Shown here piece after piece: positions 55,805-64,000 of a stretch of DNA of 64,000 bases. A program made the translations under genes and the position numbers. The notes below the pieces were generated by a model that made no database searches, was not told the DNA's origin, and saw only the letters and a list, made by a program, of their open reading frames with translations. Location: assembly GCA_033002965.1 (NCBI GenBank), contig JAURVB010012631.1, positions 1 to 64,000 of the forward strand, written 5' to 3'. Position 1 is the stretch's first letter; each line of letters starts with the position of its first letter. The DNA is from Piper betle (lineage: Eukaryota; Streptophyta; Magnoliopsida; Piperales; Piperaceae).

Positions 55805-56437
55805 TATCAAGAAAAAAAGTACTAACTATCAAGAAAATACTAGCGATTAACCATGCACAGAAAATTTTTTTCATATATCAAGAAAAAAAATACTAACTAT
55901 AAAGAAAATATTGGTGACTAACCATGCATGGAAGAATATAATTAATTATCAAAAATTTCCTATATCAAGAAAAAAAATACTAACTATCAAGAAAATACTA
56001 GTGATTAACCATTCATGGATGAAAATAATCAACTATCAAAAATTTCATATTTCAAGAAAAAAATATTAGCTATCAAGAAAATACTAGTGATTAACGATGC
56101 ATGGATAAATATAATCAACTATCAAAAATTTCATATATTAAGAAAAAAATACTAACTATCAAGAAAATATTAGTGACTAACCATTCATTAAGCAACATAA
56201 TCAACTATAAAAAGTTTCATGTATTTTGAAAAAAACACTAACTATGAACAAAATACTAGTGATTAACCATGCATGGAAGAATCTAATTAATTATAAATAA
56301 TTTAATCTATTAAGAAAAAAATACTAACTATCAAGAAAATACTAGTGATTAATCATGCATGGAAGAATATAATCAATTATCAAAATTTTCATATATCAAT
56401 AAAAAAATACTAACTATTAAGAAAATACTAGTGATTA
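55805..56437. repeat. 86-bp minisatellite, A2 copy
   Basis: The same unit and about the same number of copies as 43789-44425, in the same order, so the array predates the duplication. Confidence 0.92.
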
Positions 56438-56743
56438 ACCGTGTAATATTGAACTTTGTGCTCGAGTAATATATATTTATGCCGGATAAAATCAATTCTT
56501 GTTGATTTTTTGAGACTAACTTGTTATAAGATGTGCAATGACAAATGGGTCGACCAGCTATTTGCCGTACCTTATATCAATCGCCAAGTTCTATCGTGAA
56601 GTTCACTTGTGCTGTTCACTTGTCTGTAACATGGAACAGTATATCTTTTTCCTTAACCAAGTGCCAAAATTCATTAACCATGTATGTATAATATGAAAAA
56701 GCTTCCTTACCAGAGTTATTGATGTTAAATTAAAAGAAGAGCA

Positions 56744-57047
56744 GAGGGCAAGAATCTTGATGACGATGGGTTTGATGACCTTGTCTAAATATCGTGCACT
56801 TGCCCAATAAATCCAATTACAACAAAAGGCGCTGCTCTAGGACTTGAAATGGATAGTTAATATGATTATGAGATGCTTGGAAAGATATATATGCATATTT
56901 AGAGGGCAATTAACGCTGCAGAAAGATCTATCCAACCTATCCAACCGTTTGGACATATCTGTAGAGGGCAAGAATCTTGATGGCGATGGGTTTGATGACC
57001 TTGGCTAAATATTGTGCACTTGCCCAATAAATCCAATTACAACAAAA
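56744..57047. repeat. Direct repeat of about 84 bp, 220 bp apart
   Basis: 'agagggcaagaatcttgatg...cgtgcacttgcccaataaatccaattacaacaaaa' occurs at 56744-56827 and 56964-57047 with four or five differences. Confidence 0.9.
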
Positions 57048-57113
57048 TAACGTGACCTTGGAAAGATATATATATATATATATATTACGTGCCTTGATTG
57101 GCAGCGCATGGAA

Positions 57114-57147
57114 GGGGAGCCGTTGGATTGTAATCCAACGGCTCCCC
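57114..57147. other. Perfect hairpin, 16-bp stem, 2-nt loop
   Basis: ggggagccgttggatt-gt-aatccaacggctcccc. It lies just after a (TA)n tract and opens the GC-rich block that follows. Confidence 0.97.
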
Positions 57148-57530
57148 CATCCTTCTCCCCCAGCCAATCAGGCCCACTCCCTTTCCCACTTCTTCCCGCC
57201 CGCCAGCCCGCCACTGCCGACATGCCAGCCGCCGCTGCCCCGCCCGCCCAGTTCCCCCCCCCCATCGGCTGCCTTTGCCCCCTCCCTACTTCCCCCTTCT
57301 CCCCGTCCCCGCCCCTGCCCCGCTGCGGCTGAGCGTCTACCCAGGTGCCCATCCGATCTCGCCGCCAAGGCCGACACTTCACCCCCCCCTCCCCCCCCGC
57401 CCTGTTTCAACCCCCTCCCCCAGTTTCGCCCCCACCTCGCGCCGTTTCCCCCTGCCGCCCCGTTTCCCTCCCCCTCTCTGCCCGTTTCGCTCCAACCCTA
57501 CGCCGGCGTCATCAACAGCACCGCCAACGG
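57148..57530. other. GC-rich, C-biased block
   Basis: Runs of C on the plus strand (57255-57270, 57380-57400) and Pro/Ser/Ala-rich open frames in all three frames. Composition explains these ORFs. The minus strand has G runs that could form G-quadruplexes. Confidence 0.6.
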
Positions 57531-58693
57531 TGGCGCGAAAAACATAGGGACAAATTCGTAATAAAAATTTGACTCACTCCCAAGTCAATATTACGAAATA
57601 AATATTAAAAATAATTTTAAAAAAATAAAATACTATAAAATAAAAATTTGACTCGCTCCCGCCCGGGATCAAATCAAGTTTTAATTACAAAATAAATTTA
57701 AAAAATAAAATAATTCGGTAATAAAAACTTGACTCGCTCATTTCTTGAGTCAAGTTTTTAATATTTTGAAATAAATTTTAAAAATATAAGATAATTTTGT
57801 AATAAAAAGTTGACTCGATCCCGCGTAGGATCAAGTCAAGTTTTAATTACAAAATAAATTTTAAAAAATAATAATAATTCCATAATAAAAACTTGACTCG
57901 CTCACGACTCGCTCCTTTCTCGAGTCAAATTTTTAATATTTTTAATTTTTTAAAATTCACTCGTTTAATTTATTTCATAATATTGACTCCATCCTGGGCG
58001 GGATCGAGTTAAGTTTTTATTATAAAATTATTTTATTTTTTTAATTTATTAATATGAAATCAATTTAAAAATATAAAAAATTTTGTAATAAAAACTTGAC
58101 TCGATCCCGCACAGGATCGAGTCAAGTTTTAATTAAAAATAAATTTTTATTTTTCAAATTTATTTCATAATATTGACTCAATTTCATGCTCGACTGAGTC
58201 AAGTTTTCATTACAAAATTATTTTATTATTTTAATTTATTTGGTAATATTGACTCAGGTAAGGACCGAGTCAAGTTTTTTATTGCGAATGGAGTCATTAT
58301 TAAGAAATGAATTTTAAAAAATAATTTTTATTGAATCGAGTCAATTTAAAAAAAATTAAAAATATTAAAAACTTGACTCATGAAATGAGCAAGTCGTGAG
58401 CGAGTCAAGTTTTTATTAGCGAATTATTTTATTTTTTTAAAATTTATTTTTTAATTAAAACTTGACTCAATCCCGCACGGGAGAGAGTCAAGTTTTTATT
58501 TTATGGTATTGTATTTTTTTAAAAATTTAAAAATCAATTTTGTCGTTTTGACTCGAGCCGGAGTGAGTCAAATTTTTATTTTATAGTATTTTATTTTTAA
58601 AATTTATTTTGTAATATTGACTCGGGAGTGAGTCAAATATTTATTACGCATTTGCCATTACCCCTTCCACCCCGCCCCTGTTTTTTCGCGCCA
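57531..58693. mobile_element. Palindrome-rich TIR element with GGCGCGAAA ends
   Basis: The left end TGGCGCGAAAAA (57531-57542) is inverted at the right end (58681-58693, TTTTTTCGCGCCA). Between them nearly everything is AT-rich spacer with roughly two dozen TGACTC/GAGTCA words, mostly paired as inverted arms around GC-rich cores such as 'cgctcccgcccgggatca'. No ORF. No clear target duplication was found, so the true borders may lie further out. Confidence 0.6.
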
Positions 58694-59119
58694 CAATCTG
58701 AATAGGATTTAAAGGGCAGTTAACGCTGCAGAGAGATCTGGGTTCATTTTTTCGATGGTTGGATTCTATCCAACCGTTGGATCATTTTAATTCCAGCGGT
58801 TGGATTCTAAATTGTTAGGAACCTGAGTTAAATTTTGTCTTCTAAGTGAATATCAGTTTCTTTTTCTTCCATTTGCTGATGAAGTACATTCTGTCCATTT
58901 ACAATCTGAAGGAAGATGATGGATCCAATTTGAGGGGTAGCACCTTTCAAATTGATCTCTTCAATAAAAAATTTTACGATTTTGACTTTATGATTGGCTA
59001 AAAAACAAGTTTCATAGAAAGGGAAAGAATGATAATATTGAAATTAATATCAGATATAGCACAGGTAGACAACAATGGATAGATTGATCACGCTTAAGCT
59101 TTAAAAAAAGTACAAAATT
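58694..59119. other. Spacer carrying the right copy of a flanking repeat
   Basis: 58711-58745 ('aaagggcagttaacgctgcagagagatct') repeats 56899-56933. 58758-58810 contains 'ggttggattctatccaacc', a short palindrome. The rest is AT-rich without a gene. Confidence 0.6.
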
Positions 59120-59450
59120 AAATGACAAGTAAAAAATGTATGATTATAAAAAGATAGACACAAAAATATTGAAATCCATACTACTATCTAGACTAAGAAT
59201 TAAGAAGGGAGAGATTTCTCATTTTTATGGAAAATATATGAACGACAAAAAAATCCACACCGCCGTTGCTGCCTATAGCCCACCATCGCCCAACGCTGCC
59301 CGTCGCCTTGCTGCAAAGAGTACAAAGTTAGATGACAAGATAAAAAATATAAGATTATAAAAAGATAGACACAAAAATAATGAAATCCATAGGATAAGAA
59401 GGGAAAGATTTCTCATTTTACGGAAAAAATGAACGACAAAAAAGTCCCCC
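59120..59450. repeat. Tandem duplication of about 120-150 bp
   Basis: 'gattataaaaagatagacacaaaaat...gaaatccata...aagaagggagagatttctcat...aacgacaaaaaa' occurs at about 59120-59260 and again at 59331-59445. Confidence 0.85.
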
Positions 59451-59700
59451 CCGTCACTACTTGTTGCCTAGTGTCTCTCGCCATCGCTCGTCGCTACCCG
59501 TCGCCCACCGTCGCTTGTCGCTACCCGTCGCCCGCCATCGCTTGTTCCCTGCAGTTGCCCATCGCCTGTTGTCGCCACCCGTCACCTGTCACTGCCCGTT
59601 GCCTGTCGCCCATCACTACGCGTCGCCGCCCATCACCCGTCACTGCCCGTCGTTCGTCGCCGGCCACCAGCCGCCACAACATCTCCGAAACCACTACCAC
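59450..59700. repeat. GC-rich degenerate CGTCGCC repeat
   Basis: Loose repetition of 'cgtcgctacccgtcgcccaccg' type words. Open frames in several registers are compositional. 59260-59320 has similar words. Confidence 0.7.
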
Positions 59701-60996
59701 TCCTTGCCCCATCCCAAACCCTAATCAAAAACTCGAAATGGCTCAAGTTTTGCTTTTATACGAGCTCGGGTCGAGCTCGGATCCATCGTTTTTTACGCAA
59801 ACCGACTCAAATTCGAAATTGTAAGAGCCTGACCTGGACCGAATAAAACTCGAACTCGTTAAAATCATAAACGAGCCGGTTACGAGCTTTAGAAAAATTG
59901 ACTCGGACCGGCCCATGAACAGCCCTACTATTATGTCCATGTGCATGCATTTTCCATGAAATTTCAGCTCAATCATTTCACCCCCCCACCCCCCCCCCAC
60001 CCTCCACCCTCCACCCCACCCCACCCCACCCACCATTATATCTGGCTCCAATTCCATGGTCAGTCTTCTTGCACTCTTTGCTCTGGTCTACCCAAATATT
60101 CAATACAATTACTTATATATAAAAACCAAAATAAATTAAACTAAAGAAACCCTATTTGGTTACCACAAAAGAAATGTAATGTCCATCAAATCCACATTAA
60201 TTTTGTACTAAAAGGTTATCTATTTTTTGGGTTTATAATAGTGACTTGCAACTAAGTGTTCTACCAAGTGGTTCCCCAGATATATCATTTCTACAAAATT
60301 TCTTAACGAAAATGCAAGAAAAATGAGTAAGATTTTTTTAAAGAGATTTTATTTTATTCTAATTAGCTGGAATTTACAACATAATTATATGATTAACTAA
60401 CTCTTTATCAATTATAATCACACAATTTTATTATATATTTTACATCATGTCATGTAAACTAAATATACATTAATGATATCAGTTGCTCCTAAAAGGATTT
60501 TTGACCAAAATAGAGCTTGTATTTGTTACCCACACCACAACCCACCTCAACTGAAGAATAGATACTCTTCCTGCTCAAGAATGCCACTGCCTCTCATCCA
60601 TTACCACGGCCACCCTTCCTTTGCCTCTTCAACTTTACGTCCCGGCCATCCACTCCTTGATACGGTGTCCTAGTCTAGTTAGATTGTAGGACTTTATCAA
60701 GCTTTTTACAATCAAATACTAATTCTTAAACCCATGTCTGGCACCCCCTCTAGGGTATTAAATATTTATATAAAAGTGAAGGGGTAGACCGCTATTAAAA
60801 TAAATAGTAATATTTTTTAGCTAATACTAATTTATTAGAAAGAGGTAACTTTTTAAAATAAGGTTGTAAATTTCAGCCAACGAATGAGTTAATTAATAAT
60901 TTCTAACCACGTTCACGAGCTCCACACCCAAAACTCCCCCTCGTTGGCCTTAGTGGTCTTAAACTCTTTTTAATTTTAAAAACTCTATGAGTTGAT
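59701..60996. other. Spacer with a hAT-like end and a C/A microsatellite
   Basis: 59755-59935 has ctcgagctcg-type words and ends 'gcccatgaacagcccta', like the right end of the hAT-like elements; no left end found. 59981-60031 is a (ccacc)n tract. 60120-60996 is AT-rich with no convincing gene. Confidence 0.5.
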
Positions 60997-61435
60997 TGTT
61001 GGAAATTGGACATAAATATATACATGAATCAGGAATTGTATCATATGTTATTATATAAGGTTGGCTAAATTAAATTGATCTACTAAAGTTAAAGGTTATG
61101 AGCCATAAATTAAGGTGTGGAATTTAATGAGAAAAGTGTGGAATTTAATGTGTAGATACCTTTTCATAAATTCTCTTTCGTTATGGGTGGAATTGAATTT
61201 ATGGAATTAAGGCTATAAATATGGAGGTTATGGTCCCTGAATTCATATCTGGTTTTCGTTCTGGTATCCCATTGTCCAGAACTTTGGTTTAGAAAACTAG
61301 TCTTGAATTTGGAAGATCCAAAACCTAAGTGATCAAGACTCTGATTTCTTCAGGTACGCTTCCGCTATTTCATTTATTTATTTTATTTCTCTCGATAATT
61401 TGATATGAAATCTAAATTCTAAATAAAGTCTATCA
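60997..61435 (+). mobile_element. Copia-type solo LTR, 439 bp, perfect 5-bp target duplication
   Basis: TGTTGGAAATTGGACATAAA ... AAAGTCTATCA, flanked on both sides by ttgat (60992-60996 and 61436-61440). It contains 'caggtacgcttccgc' near 61350, a word familiar from Copia LTRs. No internal region remains, as expected of a solo LTR. Confidence 0.88.
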
Positions 61436-62090
61436 TTGATTCCACTCCATAGCTTTTTAAGTTAAACATACTGAATGACTTTATAATGATTAATTTAGTA
61501 ATTGACTCCCTAAATCACATTATAAAAGTTATTATAGAATTTTTTTAAAATCAGCTAGATTAATATTTTTTAAGTAATGTAAATCATGTCTTTATCAATT
61601 TCAAGTGTCAAAAGAACAATATATGCTAATTGCATATAATTTTTAATTCATATAAATAAAAATTTAATATAAATGACTCCAGTCAGTTTGGAGTCAACTT
61701 TAAGCCGACTCCACTCTTTAATATGCCGAGTCGAGCCCAAATTTCAAGTTTTTGAATTATGCCGTTACTTGTTGTGCAAGTTTGCAATAGGCTACTCTTA
61801 TGTATGAGTTTGTGATATTTTGGCAAATATGATTTGTTGCGCAAGTTGTATTGTCACAAGTGGGAGAGGTCTAGTTTCCTTCCAATGATGTTAAAATTAT
61901 GGTTTTAGCAATGGGTCAAGCCTCGCTCCAAAAGCATTCATTCTAACTCATCGGCGGATCAACGGATGCAATCATATGATCTAATCTACGGTTTATGCAG
62001 AGAATAAAAAATGGTGGCGACCAGTAAATTTTACAAAGAAACAACAACCTGCAACACTGGACATTGCAGTGCAGGTTTGATGAATGCTCA
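61436..62090. other. AT-rich spacer, no gene seen
   Basis: No coding signal or repeat recognised apart from the target duplication at its left edge. Confidence 0.4.
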
Positions 62091-62384
62091 GCCGTGTTGA
62101 AGAGATAACTTAATGCTAATAAATTTAAACTTGGGCCAGGTCATTACGAATAATATTAATAGATGATGGATTAAGTAGACATCACCCGAGGAAAGAAACT
62201 TTGAGGTTAGAACTTTCAAAATCACTTTTGAAAAATAATTTAAGGACATTAAATTAGAATTACGCTGAATAATTACAATTTTTTGATAATTTGTTAAAAC
62301 CGGGTAATAAGCACATGCTGCCACAACAATTAAAGAAAGGCAGTACAACACATGCCAGAGTATTCTTTTGGTTTGGGATATCCG

Positions 62385-62668
62385 GTTTGATTTTCACGCA
62401 TATCCTAAAAGTTGGGCTTCACCAGGATGTCCTTGTGTCACAAGATCTTATGGCAGATGGACTATGCCAGCTCGATTTTCGACCAGGTTGATCAGTCATC
62501 TACTTTTCTTTGTAATATCATGTTTAGAGGTTATGTAAGAGACAGCTCTTGCGCTTGGACTCTCACAACAGTCTATTATCTAGCATGTATGCAGGGGCTT
62601 TGCAGTGGGAAAATGCAGCAAGAGTTAGAAAGGATACAGATTCCATCATTTTAGAGAAGGAATATTGA
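62385..62668 (+). pseudogene. PPR fragment in unit C
   Basis: HILKVGLHQDVLVSQDLMA, MDYASSIFDQVDQSSTF, then the E-domain end and 'ttttagagaaggaatattga' as in A1 and A2. The N-terminus is missing and 'acaccgacgac' is absent, as in B. Confidence 0.8.
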
Positions 62669-62869
62669 ATGAATTCATCTTAATCATCTGGTACAATTGA
62701 ATGGAATATTCAATAAATTCCTCCTATATTATTAACTAGAAATTTAATTACAAAAGACAGGGGGGACATTTGGCATTGCTTTGTAAAATAAAACACTGCC
62801 AATATTTGAATACAATAAAGAATACATATAACATCTATGAAGAATTCATTCGTAGGTTGCAATATTTGA

Positions 62870-63655
62870 TTATGAGCATCTTGCGGAGATCGTCCTGGTA
62901 GCTTGCAAGCGTCTCTTGTTTTTGGTTCCCATGCTTCGAAGCTTTTCAAGAATCTGTCAACCACACATGTAATTGTTAGTGTAACATATATAGCATTGTT
63001 AGTCAATACATGATCAGTAGTTAAAGGGGATAATGATCTTGGTACCCTTGAGTGAGACGAAGGAGTCATCTTGCAATTTAATTGTGTTGTGACCAACACC
63101 TTTGTATTTGTCCTATACTTGGGCAATTGGTAGTGTTCAGCCTCCTTCAAGAGTTTGTCACAAAGGCTAGTCTTCTTAGACTCGAAGGACACTCCATGTG
63201 GATCATCTCAAATCTGCAATAGTAATAGATAGACACAGAAAAATTACACAAATTAATGTAAAGTCCAAAGAGAAAGAACACTATGAGCAAGAAATGTGTA
63301 GTATATATGGCAAAAATACACATACATGATGAGTAGAGCAAGGAATAGTGTCCTCCTGATCTAAACTGGCTGGTTCATCAATGAGCGTGATCTTCTTCCC
63401 AATACCATGCTCAACCTCCTTCTCCACAAACTTTACTCGAACTCTTTTGACTCCACCACCTTACTGTATACAAAATAATATCAAGTATAACTTAAAACTA
63501 AAAAGTATTACTAAAAATAATATGTTCAAAGTATATTTCTTATTATTTGTTAACGTATGTGATTATGAAATTGAGTTACTATGTGATCACGACTGAGGAG
63601 CTTCCTTGGGTTTCTCTACATCAACCTCAATTTTAACTCTGGTGCCATCATCCTA
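62870..63655 (-). pseudogene. Five-exon gene, unit C copy
   Basis: Exon 5 (ILEKLRSMGTKNKRRLQATR) and exon 4 (VSFESKKTSLCDKLLKEAEH) stay open. Exon 3 begins with TAA right after its acceptor (near 63462), where A1 has TTT, and exon 2 is diverged. Exon 1 was not found before the window end. Confidence 0.65.
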
Positions 63656-63660
63656 ATCAA

Positions 63661-64000
63661 ACATTTAGTTAAAGCAAAAATATCAACATCGGAAAGAGAA
63701 AATATCAGTCTTGAATATATATCAAGAAAAAAATATCTACTAATAATATATTTAAAATAATTATGTTATTGGTACAACTTTTTTATAAAGGCATTTTGAC
63801 TAGTAAATACAAACAGATAGAAATAGTCTTGAATTCTAGTTAACTGGTTATAATAAAAAATAATAATAATTGATTCATTAAATATAAAAATCAATAAACA
63901 AAGCATAACCTATTATATTGTAGTTCTTTATTTTTAAATTGAAAATTTAAATTATAATTTAGTTCACATAAAGGCTCACGTAAAAGGCCTCATAAAGAAA
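63661..64000. other. AT-rich end of window
   Basis: A fragment of the 86-bp repeat ('tatatatcaagaaaaaaatatctac') lies near 63717. Nothing else recognised. Confidence 0.4.

Larger units (their letters stand above)
49547..56437. repeat. Large duplication, unit A2
   Basis: Direct copy of 37424-44425, starting at the same word after an (AT)n tract and leaving the shared sequence inside the minisatellite. High similarity throughout, including non-coding parts, implies a fairly recent event. Confidence 0.93.
62091..63660. repeat. Unit C: third relative of units A and B
   Basis: 62100-62370 resembles 44920-45160 ('aaacttgggccaggt...ggtaataagcacatgctgcc'). It then carries the PPR fragment and, on the other strand, exons 5 to 2 of the five-exon gene. 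It follows unit B more closely than A at the PPR start. Confidence 0.8.

Noticed and set aside
57052..57572. Pro-rich frames of 74-169 codons on the plus strand and Gly-rich frames on the minus strand
   Set aside because: All frames are open at once because of the C-biased composition; nothing marks one frame as coding.
1..64000. tRNA, rRNA or other structured RNA genes
   Set aside because: No tRNA A/B boxes with an acceptor stem and no rRNA-like stretch were recognised by eye; a covariance-model search was not possible.

Overview
Plant nuclear DNA, almost certainly an angiosperm. It is AT-rich, genes are split by short GT-AG introns, and the recognisable genes are plant or eukaryotic families (midasin, PPR, DDB1, DMC1) embedded in LTR retrotransposons, LINE and hAT-type elements. 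The species cannot be told from the sequence.

Layout. 1-2646 is the 3' end of a midasin (MDN1) gene: the acidic D/E-rich region and the C-terminal VWA/MIDAS domain in six exon blocks. A possible 89-aa gene of unknown function converges on it at 3242-3783. 4048-6428 is a hAT-like element with imperfect terminal inverted repeats that carries an older LTR fragment. 7646-11167 is a decayed, truncated pararetrovirus-like polyprotein. 11.2-17.15 kb holds three copies of a long 'TGTAACACC' LTR family, two of them head to head and one containing a 432-bp hAT MITE with a perfect 8-bp target duplication. 17.3-18.3 kb is a LINE remnant. 18305-23567 is a Ty3/Gypsy element on the minus strand with recognisable gag, protease, RT, RNase H and integrase, split by two frame breaks.

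24.9-37.4 kb is a mosaic of captured or duplicated gene pieces: three partial copies of DDB1, a copy of the last intron and exon of midasin, a DMC1 helix-hairpin-helix segment joined in frame to a 348-codon exon (the best candidate for a new chimeric gene), and two segments that share an LTR. 37.4-64 kb is dominated by a direct duplication of about 7 kb (37424-44425 and 49547-56437) plus shorter relatives at 44.4-46.4/49.1 and 62.1-63.7 kb. Each unit pairs a PPR gene collapsed to its two ends (plus strand) with an unrecognised five-exon gene (minus strand). In the first unit that gene can be read through all five exons as a 201-aa protein. A complete solo LTR with a 5-bp target duplication has inserted into one of the shorter units. 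The last third also contains a palindrome-rich element whose inverted-repeat ends resemble E2F sites, two GC-rich blocks that begin with perfect hairpins, and a copia-type solo LTR.

Only midasin looks like an ordinary conserved gene. The 89-aa gene, the DMC1 chimera and the 201-aa gene are plausible but unproven. Nearly everything else is transposon or pseudogene. All exon limits were read by eye.
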